DNA from: a virus
DNA length: 64,000 nt
Reading direction: 5' to 3' (one strand)
Virus record (IMG/VR): IMGVR_UViG_3300027754_000041
Span: 1-64,000 of that record
Positions 42,192-51,586 of this stretch are shown one piece after another. How positions within the stretch are numbered: position 1 is the first letter of the stretch; every line of letters starts with the position of its first letter. The translations under genes and the position numbers were made by a program. Under the pieces are notes generated by a model, which was given only the letters and a program-made list of their open reading frames with translations, ran no database searches and was not told the DNA's origin.

Positions 42192-42407
42192 GTGGCCGGC
42201 AAAAAACCAGCAAAAGTTAATTCAAGTAATAAAGTTAAACAAGACGATAGACCAGGTAAAGCTACACTATATATAGCAACTGGAAGAGATACGTTTAATA
42301 ACTGCCCTACATGTAACAAAAAAACGGGCAAGGGTATTGTTTATGAAGACCAAAATATTCTTTACTGTAGCCGCGGATGCATAGCTAAGGCTAGTGTGGT
42401 ACTATAG
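42192..42407 (+). CDS. Small zinc-ribbon protein, GTG start, 71 aa
   Basis: GTG 42192 stands five bases after a perfect AGGAGGTG ribosome site (42179-42186), which decides the start. Basic N terminus, then 'CPTCNKK' and 'CSRGC', one zinc ribbon. Confidence 0.65.
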   Translation: MAGKKPAKVNSSNKVKQDDRPGKATLYIATGRDTFNNCPTCNKKTGKGIVYEDQNILYCSRGCIAKASVVL

Positions 42408-42411
42408 CATT

Positions 42412-42795
42412 ATGCGAAATTACTGGCTTTCAGATATTGACTATCAAAAGAATCTAAACAAGGCTATTCAAGAAGCCGTTAAAAAATCTGTTCCCGAAGA
42501 TGGTGAGGATGACGCTGCCGAACCACCTTATTATCATCCAGCCGAAAAAGAATTTATATCAGCGATGGACCGCATTGCTCGTAAATACGGAAAATTGGAA
42601 GACTACGATAATAAAGGGATATGGGTTGGTTACAAATCTGAAGCCGAAAACGAGAATTACTCAATAGGTATCAAATGCGAAAATTGCGCTCATTACGAAT
42701 CCGAGAAAGTATGCATGATAGTGAAAAAAGCAATTGAACCAGGAGGCTACTGTCGCTTTGCTGCTATCCCTTCAGAAAAAGTAAATGTTGAATGA
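42412..42795 (+). CDS. HiPIP-like Cys protein, 127 aa
   Basis: Residues about 90-115 hold C-x2-C-x8-C and a later 'GGYC', resembling high-potential iron-sulfur proteins and a Cys motif seen in phage structural proteins. Acidic N-terminal half. The next gene, a ferredoxin, overlaps its stop by ATGA, so two possible Fe-S proteins are made together. Confidence 0.6.
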   Translation: MRNYWLSDIDYQKNLNKAIQEAVKKSVPEDGEDDAAEPPYYHPAEKEFISAMDRIARKYGKLEDYDNKGIWVGYKSEAENENYSIGIKCENCAHYESEKVCMIVKKAIEPGGYCRFAAIPSEKVNVE

Positions 42796-43037
42796 GAGTT
42801 TGGATTGACCAAGACCTATGCACTGGAGATGGACTATGCGCAGAAATAGCACCCGATGTATTTACGATGATGCCCGATGGTTTAGCTTATGTACGAGAAG
42901 GCGAAAAGATATTTGCCTCATCTGTGGGAAACCCAGAAGGCGCAGCTGGTTTAGCATCCTTTTCGGACGATAGGCTTGATGATGTAATTGAGTCCGCCGA
43001 GGAATGCCCTGGTGAGTGCATTTTTATAGAACCATAA
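42792..43037 (+). CDS. Ferredoxin (3Fe-4S type)
   Basis: 'LCTGDGLCAEIAPDVF' (Cys10-x5-Cys16, then A-P-x-V-F) and 'AEECPGECIFIEP' at the end are the pattern of small bacterial ferredoxins with a [3Fe-4S] cluster. Actinobacterial ones serve P450s. At 81 aa it is of family length, with an inserted middle loop. As a phage gene it would carry electrons for a host or phage oxidoreductase. The reductase partner is not in the window. Confidence 0.82.
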   Translation: MRVWIDQDLCTGDGLCAEIAPDVFTMMPDGLAYVREGEKIFASSVGNPEGAAGLASFSDDRLDDVIESAEECPGECIFIEP

Positions 43038-43047
43038 GGAATATGGT

Positions 43048-43197
43048 ATGAATGAAGAAAATTTTTACGACCCTGAAAAACCAGAAGAATATGTTTATGA
43101 CCCTGAACTGCTTGATTATAATCAATTCTTTAAAAACTTATGGGAAAAAGAAAATGAGTTTTTAAAATCTGTTGGCGTTGAACCTAGCCCCAATTAA
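43048..43197 (+). CDS. Small acidic protein, 49 aa
   Basis: TAAGGA site, ATG 43048. Repeats 'FYDPE' and 'VYDPE'. Glu/Tyr-rich. Unknown. Confidence 0.5.
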   Translation: MNEENFYDPEKPEEYVYDPELLDYNQFFKNLWEKENEFLKSVGVEPSPN

Positions 43198-43252
43198 TAT
43201 TAGCCTTTAAGACTAAACCTATTACTATAGGTAATATTATATTGGAGGAATT

Positions 43253-43495
43253 ATGAACAAAATAAAGAATATCTTAAATAGAATTATTGCAACCTTTGCC
43301 GCATCGGGTCTCGGCATAATAGGTGCTGGAGCAGTTGCTGGAGTACCTGTTTGGAAAGCCTGCTTTATGGCTGGAATTGCTGGTGTAGCAGTTGTGATAG
43401 AGGGATTATCAAGGGAATTTCTTGACGATGGTATTCTTTCTGACGCAGAAATAAATGAAGTTTTTGATATAGTCGATAAAAAAAGTAAAAAATAA
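43253..43495 (+). CDS. Holin-like small membrane protein, 80 aa
   Basis: GGAGGA site. Two hydrophobic segments (10-30 and 33-50) without charges between, then 'FLDDGILSDAEINEVFDI', an acidic EF-hand-like tail. The plan resembles small holins of actinobacterial phages. Function not proven. Confidence 0.6.
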   Translation: MNKIKNILNRIIATFAASGLGIIGAGAVAGVPVWKACFMAGIAGVAVVIEGLSREFLDDGILSDAEINEVFDIVDKKSKK

Positions 43496-43498
43496 TTA

Positions 43499-43765
43499 AT
43501 GAAAAAACTACTATTAGCCACCGTACTAATTATGGGTACGATGTCCTGTGGTGATTCCTATCGATACAAATGTCAAAACCCCGACAATTTTGGAAAACCT
43601 GAATGTGTTCCACCCGGATGCCTGGCCGACAATTCATGCACCTCGACCCTTCTTGGTTTTGACCCACTACTTCCAGAACAAACAAGTGAAACAGAATTAG
43701 TTTCAGACCCAACGCAGGAGACTATCCCGTGTCCCTGCCCAACACAGGAGACCACAGCACCATGA
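43499..43765 (+). CDS. Small lipoprotein, 88 aa
   Basis: Signal peptide with lipobox 'MGTMSC' (Cys17 to be lipidated). The rest is Cys- and Pro-rich, with an acidic end. It lies between two holin-like genes, so a spanin-like or superinfection-blocking role is possible (inference). Confidence 0.65.
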   Translation: MKKLLLATVLIMGTMSCGDSYRYKCQNPDNFGKPECVPPGCLADNSCTSTLLGFDPLLPEQTSETELVSDPTQETIPCPCPTQETTAP

Positions 43766-44043
43766 GTAAGCGTTTGACCCCGGTAGAACTTGATGCCCGC
43801 CTAAAGTTTATTATTGGATGTCTATTGGGAGTTGTTCTCCTAATGACAACTGGAGCAATACTCTACGCTCTTGTATTTGTTACACAACCGATTGGAGCAC
43901 AGGCCGAGAACGACAAGATGTTCTTTGGTGTTCTTTCAAGCGTCGCCACATTCATTACCGGCACACTTGCTGGATTGATGATCGCTACTGGCAAAGGCGG
44001 AAAAGATACTGATAACAACGGTATTCCTGACGATCAGGAATAA
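43762..44043 (+). CDS. Two-helix membrane protein with Asp-rich tail, 93 aa
   Basis: ATG 43762 overlaps the lipoprotein stop and has GGAG upstream. Two transmembrane helices (about 15-37 and 53-72) and a C-terminal 'DTDNNGIPDDQE' calcium-binding-like loop. A second holin candidate. Confidence 0.6.
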   Translation: MSKRLTPVELDARLKFIIGCLLGVVLLMTTGAILYALVFVTQPIGAQAENDKMFFGVLSSVATFITGTLAGLMIATGKGGKDTDNNGIPDDQE

Positions 44044-44104
44044 ATTTCTATAATAGGTAAAATTGGGAAAAAAATTTTTAGGCCCAAAATGGTTTTATCG
44101 ATTT

Positions 44105-44266
44105 TTAGCAACTAGCTAAATTGTATATGTCCAACAATATATTTTCTATTTCTTGGTGAGTAAATAGCTCTCGCTCTTGTTTAGATATATCAATCAGAAA
44201 ATTTTCTACAGATAATTTAATATTATTAACTCTTTCATCTTTGCTAGCCGATAATATTTTACTCAA
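44105..44266 (-). CDS. Small helical protein, TTG start, 53 aa
   Basis: TTG 44266 directly follows the stop of the 1425-aa gene, whose final codons (GATGAGGAT) supply AGGA. Acidic helix, no motif. It fills the gap to the convergent + genes. Confidence 0.45.
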   Translation of the reverse strand: MSKILSASKDERVNNIKLSVENFLIDISKQERELFTHQEIENILLDIYNLASC

Positions 44267-47200
44267 TTAATCCTCATCTTTTTTAAGTATCTGATGTGTG
44301 TAGTGTACCACACAAGCAGTTACGGTTGAGGCTAAGGCAATCATTTGGGTTGTTCCAGAAAGTGTATAGTAAACAATTACGCTACCTGCAAATGTGAATG
44401 CAAGACCAGCAGTTATATCCCATAATTTCTTAGCAAAACCTAACCAATTAAATTCCTTCATCTCTATACCCTCCTTGATATAATATTTAAATATACTATT
44501 TTTTGTAAAATTACTATCTTCATCATCTTCTGGGCCAGCAATTTCACCGGCCATTTCTTCCTCTTCGTTCTTTTTAGCTACGTTATTATTAGTACCGCTA
44601 GGACCGTTAGAGTTACCTCCTCCAGAAGAGCCTCCAGAGCCTCCAGGACCGCCTGTAGCAGCCCCAGCTGCCGTTATTGCTGCAACAGCTGTAGTGGCAG
44701 CTATAAGTGTTCTACGAGCTCCTACGTCAACCTGGGAACCAACGGCAACATAGTCATCAAAGCCTTCTCCATAGATGTCAACCTCTTCTTCAAGGGCTTC
44801 TTTAATATCGTTTGGTGCATTAGTAAGAGCTTCTGCCAATTGGGCTTCTTGTTCTGGCGTTACGTTTGTCACGTCTAAAGCAGCAAACACTGCAGTAGCT
44901 TGCTCTGGGGTTATGCTTTCTAGAACTTTAGGACTTGCAGATAGCTCAGCTGATTGACCTGGATCAATGCCACCTTCTTGACCCGTGATCAAGTCAACGA
45001 CTTGTGATACTTGGTCATTTGTAATTGAGTCTGACTCCAACACATCTACGATGACACCAACAGACTCGGCGTCCAATTCATTACCCAAAACGGCGGTAAA
45101 GGTTTCAATCAAAACTTCTGTGCTTACTGCTTCGTCAAAGACTGCACCGAGAACAGAGCCCAACAACTCTGCTGTTAGACCGTCTTTCAATACATCAACG
45201 ATGAGGTCAATAGTTTCTGCATCCGAGAGGTCGCTGTCAAACACATTATCAAATACTGCTTCTGCTTCCGACTTGCTCAGAGTTGTTTCAAGCAAGTCTC
45301 CAAGTACAGCCTTGGTATCCTCAACGGAAATGTCTTCGTCAAATACTGCACCCATTATTTTTGAAATATCCGCACCACTTGTTGGACCGTCAAAGATTGA
45401 ACTGAGTGCAGAAACCATGGCTTCAGGAGATGTTGTTTCCGAGAATGCAGCATCAAGAACTTTGTCCAACTCTTTGTCGCTAAGGTCGGCACCAAGCATT
45501 GTTGTTAGTGCTTCTGTGAAAACTTCATCAGATACATCTTCGGAGAACACGGCATCAAGAACCTTTGTGAATTCCTTATCGCTCAGGTCGGCTTCTAGGA
45601 ATGAATTAACAACAGCACCAACATCCGCACCGGGTTCTTCAAGCGAGCCAAGGGTTGCGTCTACTACTGCGTCAAACTGTTTTGGTGTTAAGTCGGCATC
45701 AAGGAGTCCATCAAGTACGGCAGTCACTTCTTCCGATGATGCATCTGGGGTGAAGGCATTATCCAAAATACCTGCAAGGTCACCTGTGGATATTGCTTCT
45801 CCTGCTTCTGGGAGGGTAACCTCATCTGATGGAATTATTACTACTACCGTTTCGGGTTCTGTTCCAACTGGTGGAATTACTGTTCCTGGCAGTGCGGTTT
45901 CTGGTTCTGTTCCTACGGGAAGCGTCACCGTTGTGGATTCTGTTTCAGGCTCTGGCAATTGCGGCAGTGGCACTGTTGTATCGTCTGGGGGAGTTACAAC
46001 GACAGGAGAGACGCTCGTACTGGTCGTCGCAGTATCAACAGGTGGAATAACAACAACTGGCGGTACATAAACGGTAGTTGTAGTTGTAGTTGGAACAGTC
46101 GTAGTTGTAGTACTGGTAGTACTGGTAGTACTGGTAGTAGTAGAAGAAGTAGTTGTAGTAGGAGCCACAGTAGTAGTTGTAGTAGTGGAAGAAGTAGTTG
46201 TGGTAGTTGTGGTAATTGTGTTACCAGACTCCACATACCCAGAGCCCGAGAAATTGTTTGTGTTGGCAGAAGTATTACCAAATGTGTTTCCAGATATTGT
46301 TGCGAACGAGTTCGCGCTCACACCGTTATATGTGCGTGAGCCATTGCTCCATGAATTGTCAAATTCAATAGCAATTTTGTTGCCATTAAACGTATTTCCC
46401 GACACAGTTTGGTTGCCTGCACCCATAGCCCAACCCATAGGAATCCAAGCCGCAAAATATATTGCGGCGCCTTCAGTCGCACTTGTAGTTCCATTTGATG
46501 TAAACACCGAGTTGGTTACCTGTTGACGATTAAGACCAGCAAGAACTGCACCATATGTGTTGTTGGAAAATTGACTGTTATCTATTTTTGTAAATCTCTG
46601 CGAATAAACAGCGTAGTAGTTGTCGGAAAATACTGAGTCATAGATGTATGTACGGTTTGTGTAATCGGAATCCGTCAGGCTCAAAGCAGAAGGAGTTGAG
46701 CCGTAGTCTCCGTGAATACCGTAATTGAGGTGGTCAAAAGTTGTATTTGTAAAAGTAGATACAGAACCACTACCGCCGTTATATGTAGCGGCGCCACCAG
46801 TCATGGCAGTGAAACGCATATTTGTAGCAGACAGGGTTCCAGCACCATTGTAAATAAGACCACCGTTGGTGATTTGCCCCCTCTTGAGTGTCATGTCCGA
46901 AATTGTCAACGACTTGCCAGACGAGATATTGAATGGGCGATATAAATTGTTGCCGTCAATAATGGTGGAAGTTAAACCAGCACCAGTGATTGTCAAGTTG
47001 TCTGAAATTGCAGGCAGGGCAGAAGTAAGAGTAATTGTTCCAGTGTTTCCTGAAGCAAAGGTAATCGTGTTAATAGTGGCTGAAGCGTTCGCCGTAGTTA
47101 TAGCCCAACGCAAAGAGCCCGAGCCGGAAGTATCTGAAAGATTTGTAACAATGACAGATGTTGGGGCAGGAACCGTGATGGACGCAGCCGAGTTTGCCGT

Positions 47201-48544
47201 TAGTGACCCAATTGAGTTTGTTTTAGTTACGCGGACTCGTATTTGTTTCGCAACATCATCTGAACCAACCGCATATGTTGAAGATGTTGCGCCAGATATA
47301 TTTGTCCAGGTACACGAAGAAGGAGTACAGGATTGCCACTGATAGGTTGTCGCAGTTACAGCAGACCCACCGTCACCCCAAGTTCCATCAACTGCGGTCA
47401 GAGTTTCCCCATAAGCAACAGTTCCAGACATTGATGTTCCACCAGATGTTGTTGGAGCCGTAGACCCTGCAAGGAGGGTAAACGACTGGCTCACTGTGGC
47501 TGCTGCTACATATGAGTTATTGGCAGAACTATTCGTGGAGATGGTACAGGTTCCTGTTTGACTAGCCAGCACAGTCACTGTCGCAGTTGAAGTTCCGCCG
47601 CCATCAGTTGACGAACCAACGGTGCACTTGCCCGTAGTGCTGGATGTAAAAGTAACCGACAACCCAGAAGTAGCAGTGGCTGAGACAGTAAATGTTTGGT
47701 TTGATGAAGATGTAACTATGTCGGCAGGCTGAGCAAAAGTAATACTGTTTGCGCTGGCTACAGATATTGCTGAGTCAATATACATTGACGCACCAAGGGC
47801 TTGACCGCCAGTTGCATCATAAGAACCATTCACAAACCTGAATCTGTAATAACCAGTAGATGAAACTATGCCCGTAGATGTAACCCATGATTGGTTTTGC
47901 CCACGTCCGTATGAAACCAAAGTCGAAGTAGCACTAGAACCGTAGTCGTACGTGTTTCCGCTTGCCGAAACTTTAACCAAGTATCCGTATGCTTCGTAGT
48001 CGTCGTAACCACCAGCGGCAGCCCAGTCAAAAGAAATTGATTGATTCGCTGTGGCGGGAAACGGCTCTGACCATATCTCTGGTCCAAACGCCGAACCGTA
48101 TGTTGAATGGTTATTACAGGTATTGCTGTAAGAAATATAACCCTGAGAAACAAGTTGAATTACTCCATTACGCCCAGAATATGTTTGTCCTGTAGATGTG
48201 GTGTAAGACAGGCTCTGGTTGGGTGATTCCTGACCTTCGTACAACTGCGCTGTTTGCGTGTAGTTCTTGTCGGTTACATAGGAATATGAACTATTGGAGG
48301 TGGCATCGGTGCCAGTCATTGTGTATGGCCCAATCCCTTGCTTGCCTAGAACCGCACATTGGGTTCGGCTTGCCAATGAACCTAGGGTTACCTTTGCTGC
48401 CGCAGTTGACTCAAAAACAGGCGACAATGCTTGGGCTGGGGTAGCCATAGGCATAAACATTGATATTAAAAAAGCTGGAGCTAATACCCAAGCGCCCTTA
48501 CGTATGCGCATAGATCTAATACGTCTTGTACTAAAAAAGCTCAT
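44267..48544 (-). CDS. Giant secreted surface protein, 1425 aa
   Basis: A signal peptide (basic start, hydrophobic 17-35, 'TPAQA' cut) is followed by beta-sandwich domains (40-465) and a right-handed beta-helix (about 465-770, with 'SGSLRWAI' and many Asn/Gly turns). A Thr linker ('TTTTTVAPTTTT') follows (about 775-840). Next come about ten degenerate helical repeats of roughly 30 residues ('LSDKELDKVLDAAFSE' type, 905-1200). Transmembrane-like stretches (about 1240-1260 and 1375-1415) end it. It looks like a host-type cell-surface protein carried by the phage. Possible uses are adhesion, receptor masking or a tail fibre. Strong GC bias relative to the left half. Confidence 0.75.
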   Translation of the reverse strand: MSFFSTRRIRSMRIRKGAWVLAPAFLISMFMPMATPAQALSPVFESTAAAKVTLGSLASRTQCAVLGKQGIGPYTMTGTDATSNSSYSYVTDKNYTQTAQLYEGQESPNQSLSYTTSTGQTYSGRNGVIQLVSQGYISYSNTCNNHSTYGSAFGPEIWSEPFPATANQSISFDWAAAGGYDDYEAYGYLVKVSASGNTYDYGSSATSTLVSYGRGQNQSWVTSTGIVSSTGYYRFRFVNGSYDATGGQALGASMYIDSAISVASANSITFAQPADIVTSSSNQTFTVSATATSGLSVTFTSSTTGKCTVGSSTDGGGTSTATVTVLASQTGTCTISTNSSANNSYVAAATVSQSFTLLAGSTAPTTSGGTSMSGTVAYGETLTAVDGTWGDGGSAVTATTYQWQSCTPSSCTWTNISGATSSTYAVGSDDVAKQIRVRVTKTNSIGSLTANSAASITVPAPTSVIVTNLSDTSGSGSLRWAITTANASATINTITFASGNTGTITLTSALPAISDNLTITGAGLTSTIIDGNNLYRPFNISSGKSLTISDMTLKRGQITNGGLIYNGAGTLSATNMRFTAMTGGAATYNGGSGSVSTFTNTTFDHLNYGIHGDYGSTPSALSLTDSDYTNRTYIYDSVFSDNYYAVYSQRFTKIDNSQFSNNTYGAVLAGLNRQQVTNSVFTSNGTTSATEGAAIYFAAWIPMGWAMGAGNQTVSGNTFNGNKIAIEFDNSWSNGSRTYNGVSANSFATISGNTFGNTSANTNNFSGSGYVESGNTITTTTTTTSSTTTTTTVAPTTTTSSTTTSTTSTTSTTTTTVPTTTTTTVYVPPVVVIPPVDTATTSTSVSPVVVTPPDDTTVPLPQLPEPETESTTVTLPVGTEPETALPGTVIPPVGTEPETVVVIIPSDEVTLPEAGEAISTGDLAGILDNAFTPDASSEEVTAVLDGLLDADLTPKQFDAVVDATLGSLEEPGADVGAVVNSFLEADLSDKEFTKVLDAVFSEDVSDEVFTEALTTMLGADLSDKELDKVLDAAFSETTSPEAMVSALSSIFDGPTSGADISKIMGAVFDEDISVEDTKAVLGDLLETTLSKSEAEAVFDNVFDSDLSDAETIDLIVDVLKDGLTAELLGSVLGAVFDEAVSTEVLIETFTAVLGNELDAESVGVIVDVLESDSITNDQVSQVVDLITGQEGGIDPGQSAELSASPKVLESITPEQATAVFAALDVTNVTPEQEAQLAEALTNAPNDIKEALEEEVDIYGEGFDDYVAVGSQVDVGARRTLIAATTAVAAITAAGAATGGPGGSGGSSGGGNSNGPSGTNNNVAKKNEEEEMAGEIAGPEDDEDSNFTKNSIFKYYIKEGIEMKEFNWLGFAKKLWDITAGLAFTFAGSVIVYYTLSGTTQMIALASTVTACVVHYTHQILKKDED

Positions 48545-48603
48545 TCACCCTCCAAGGTTATGAGCTATATAGTAACTAGAGTTAAACGAAATTATTTAAG
48601 ATT

Positions 48604-50916
48604 TTATTCCAACCATTCAATATAATCTTGTTTACGAGAACCACTTAAGCATGATGTAAAGTTGGATAACGTTCTCTTAGCTAGACTAAGAGCTTGATCA
48701 TCAGATAAAACATTAATCGGATCTATTTTACCAGCGTTCCTTGTCAAAACATCCCTAGCGATAGAATATAGTGCACCAGATGTCCACGGGTTGTTTGTGT
48801 CTTTATCCCAATGATTAAATAAATATCTACTAGGAGGCATTTTTGCAGCCATCTGTAAAGTCATTGGTATGATTGCATCTTGTGATGTATATGGAAATTC
48901 TATGGTATTTAATTGATTGCTAAAGAAATTTGGTCCTAAACCAAACTTAGATTTCATCATTAATATTTGATTAGCTGGGATTCTAGCCCAATCAGATATA
49001 AATTGAGATGATTCTGTTATTTTGCTAGGGGTAGGAGATTGTTCTACGCCATTAATAAAATCTGGACTTGGCATGTTGTTTGATAAAATTGATCTAACTT
49101 TTTTTTGTACCGCATCGTTGGGCATCGAAAACTTTGAAGAATCTAATTTTAATAATGATTTTATATCTAAAATAGTTTTTTTATTTTGGATGAATGCTTC
49201 CCAAGAATATTTTTTAGATGTTGGAAACGTTGTGGCGCCCACTTGACCAGAATCAATATACGGGGCTACCCAATTCAAAGAAGGTGAAACCCATCCGTTT
49301 TTTTGGTCAAAAGCTTTTAAATTTTGAGGGCGACATCTAATCTGTAGAAAACCCAAATGACAAGAACCATTTGCCACGCCAATACCGATTTTATTATCCC
49401 CTAAATTTCCTTCTCTTTGAGCTATGGCCGTAAAAATAGCAGCTATAGCTGGGCTAAAATTACCAAGCCTAGGATGGATAAGCATCATAAAAAATTCATC
49501 TTGCGTTAAAAATCCTCCAGGGCTATTTGACCCTCTGTAAGGTTCTGCTACTTGAAAAATTTTAGGAGAAAGACCATCTAGATTTTTTATAGTTGGGATT
49601 GAACGAACTGTTTGTGATTTAAAACTAGGTAACTTGACCATTACTTTTGAACCACCACCTACTCCATCAATTGGCACTGTAACTGGTGCAGTTATACTTG
49701 GATCTGGAGTATAATGTTTTTTTAAATCTTTTATAAAAGTTACGTTCAATGGCCAACCTGTAGTGACGCCTATGCCAAAGTCAGTGAGAAATTTAAATAC
49801 TGTGGTACCAACCTTTGATGCCTTTTTAAGTAAATCTATTTGTATATCTATAGCTGTTTGAGAAATGTCTGAAGACACATAATTGTTTAATGCGTCTAAA
49901 GCAAGATCTGGTGATGATTCAATTAATATTTGCAAATGTTGAAGAAAATTATTTGATTTACTATCCGTAACTATTGCAGGTATATATGTACTAATAATTG
50001 AGTAATTTGGTGTAGCGCCAGGAGGAATTACTTCGGTTGGAGGAAAAGAACGTATAGGACGGACATGGTTCTTGTTAATTTTATTATTTATATTTGCAAC
50101 ACCATTCAAAAAATCTCTACTTGAAGCGTAGTCTGCATTACCTTCTGTAGAACTCCAATAAACTTCATTATAAAAACCGCCAATAGTTGTCCTGCTTATG
50201 TATAGTTGGTTTAATTCATTCTTTGATGGCAAAAACCAATCTGTTTTTCCACCACCACGATATGAACGGCAATATGCTGCAGCACTTACTGCGTGCCTGG
50301 CTGCTATAGCTAATGTATTTTGGTATCCTCTGCCAATTTCTACTGCGGTAGTTCCAACACCAACAGCCCATTTTACGGTAGGACCATCATTACGCCAAGC
50401 TGCTTTTAAGTATGGAGATTTACTTCCATCATACCAATTTTTTGGCGCAACCTCAAAATATCTTCCAGTAGTATTACCTGGAGTTGATGGAGTAATAAAA
50501 ATTCTTCCACCACCAGGACCAGTTTGACCAATATTATATGCAACTGGAAGAGAAATAATTGCATCTGTAGTTTTTACTAGACGTATAGAATTTCCTGGAC
50601 CTGTAGGAACAACTTTAGGGGTAACAGGAAACGGTAAAAGCGGTTGAAGGGGAATGTATGTATTTGTATTTGTTTTTGGTTTAGGGGCAACAGTTTTACT
50701 TGTTGTTACCGTAGCGGGTTTTAAATTAACGCTTGCAGCTTTTGCCTTACCTAAACCAAAGTAAATAATATGATATTTATCATTCGCAGTAGGGTTGTCC
50801 GTTACCCCCTTTTCCCCGCTCCAACCATAATCTTCGATATGGTCTATGAGCCACTGCATTGAATCCTGATTAGCTACCACTGTAGCAATTTTACCTGAGT
50901 GAATATCTAAAGCCAA
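48604..50916 (-). CDS. Tail-type cell-wall hydrolase, C-terminal part (M15 end, DUF1566-like, lysozyme-like)
   Basis: Upstream codons in this frame read 'TPGNSKHGWGLALDI', the His/Asp zinc motif of M15 D,D-peptidases, and 'YHIIYF' near 48-53 gives the last His. So this frame is the continuation of the 50936-51586 frame. A domain like DUF1566 ('GQTGPGGGRIF', 'DWFLPSKNEL', 'WSSTE', 'VRPIRSF') spans about 128-293. A lysozyme-like domain with Glu in 'AIAQREGNLG' and 'HLGFLQI' lies near 490-525. It probably digests peptidoglycan during entry. Confidence 0.7.
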   Translation of the reverse strand: MALDIHSGKIATVVANQDSMQWLIDHIEDYGWSGEKGVTDNPTANDKYHIIYFGLGKAKAASVNLKPATVTTSKTVAPKPKTNTNTYIPLQPLLPFPVTPKVVPTGPGNSIRLVKTTDAIISLPVAYNIGQTGPGGGRIFITPSTPGNTTGRYFEVAPKNWYDGSKSPYLKAAWRNDGPTVKWAVGVGTTAVEIGRGYQNTLAIAARHAVSAAAYCRSYRGGGKTDWFLPSKNELNQLYISRTTIGGFYNEVYWSSTEGNADYASSRDFLNGVANINNKINKNHVRPIRSFPPTEVIPPGATPNYSIISTYIPAIVTDSKSNNFLQHLQILIESSPDLALDALNNYVSSDISQTAIDIQIDLLKKASKVGTTVFKFLTDFGIGVTTGWPLNVTFIKDLKKHYTPDPSITAPVTVPIDGVGGGSKVMVKLPSFKSQTVRSIPTIKNLDGLSPKIFQVAEPYRGSNSPGGFLTQDEFFMMLIHPRLGNFSPAIAAIFTAIAQREGNLGDNKIGIGVANGSCHLGFLQIRCRPQNLKAFDQKNGWVSPSLNWVAPYIDSGQVGATTFPTSKKYSWEAFIQNKKTILDIKSLLKLDSSKFSMPNDAVQKKVRSILSNNMPSPDFINGVEQSPTPSKITESSQFISDWARIPANQILMMKSKFGLGPNFFSNQLNTIEFPYTSQDAIIPMTLQMAAKMPPSRYLFNHWDKDTNNPWTSGALYSIARDVLTRNAGKIDPINVLSDDQALSLAKRTLSNFTSCLSGSRKQDYIEWLE

Positions 50917-50935
50917 TCCCCAACCATGCTTACTG

Positions 50936-51586
50936 TTACCCGGTGTTGACTTTACCGTTCCGTACAGATTTACTATAATACCATTTATTAGATTCTATAC
51001 TCCCATCTTCAAAATAAAATTTTATATAACTGTTAGTTAAAAAATTATGTCCAGAAAGAGATTTATCGTGTTCTGCTTTTACTAGTGCATAAACAGCGGG
51101 ATCTAATTTTTCATAAGGGGGTACTCCTCTAAATTCTCCATCCACAATCAACGGTTCATTAAGACCTGTGTTTTGTAATTTGGTTCGAGAATATATAGAG
51201 CTTGCTGGAAGAGCATAAAAGTTATTCCTAAAAGTATCAGAATTTTCTCTAAAAAATATACTTTTATCATTTTGTTTATTTACACTTGCAAGAAACGCTG
51301 CTGGGTTGGTAGAGTAAGCCTGTAAAAATGAAGCTTTTCTTACCTGGCCGTCTGCATAACCTCCGCCAAATGACGCAACTAGATTGATAGCGAATAGGTT
51401 TTGAAAGTCTTTCTGCAGCTTTAGAAATTGGTCTCCAGCTTCTTTATTTAACTTTATTGCTGGTTCTCCTTCTAATGCAATTTTTTTATAAGAAACAAGA
51501 CTTTTGTCGTTTGGATAACCATTTTTACCCATATTTGTTGGAGGTGCAAAACTATTAGCAGGAAGATTTAAAAAAGACTTAGTCAT
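50936..51586 (-). CDS. N-terminal part of the split M15 hydrolase
   Basis: Overlaps the 1619-aa gene stop by ATGA. The frame ends at TAA 50936-50938 just where an M15 active site should start; shifting by one base (a lost A in AAA, 50951-50953) restores 'STPGNSKHGWG'. Either a sequencing indel, a programmed shift or a mutation. Confidence 0.65.
   Translation of the reverse strand: MTKSFLNLPANSFAPPTNMGKNGYPNDKSLVSYKKIALEGEPAIKLNKEAGDQFLKLQKDFQNLFAINLVASFGGGYADGQVRKASFLQAYSTNPAAFLASVNKQNDKSIFFRENSDTFRNNFYALPASSIYSRTKLQNTGLNEPLIVDGEFRGVPPYEKLDPAVYALVKAEHDKSLSGHNFLTNSYIKFYFEDGSIESNKWYYSKSVRNGKVNTG

Noticed and set aside
44985-46070. Long + strand open frame (361 codons) opposite the giant surface protein
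   Set aside because: It mirrors the Ser/Thr/Asp-repeat coding of the minus gene, has repetitive Ser/Thr composition and no ribosome site. A shadow frame.
46080-46210. Short tandem GTAGTT/GTAGTA repeats that look like a DNA repeat array
   Set aside because: They encode the Thr linker of a protein; no evenly spaced spacers, so neither CRISPR nor iterons.
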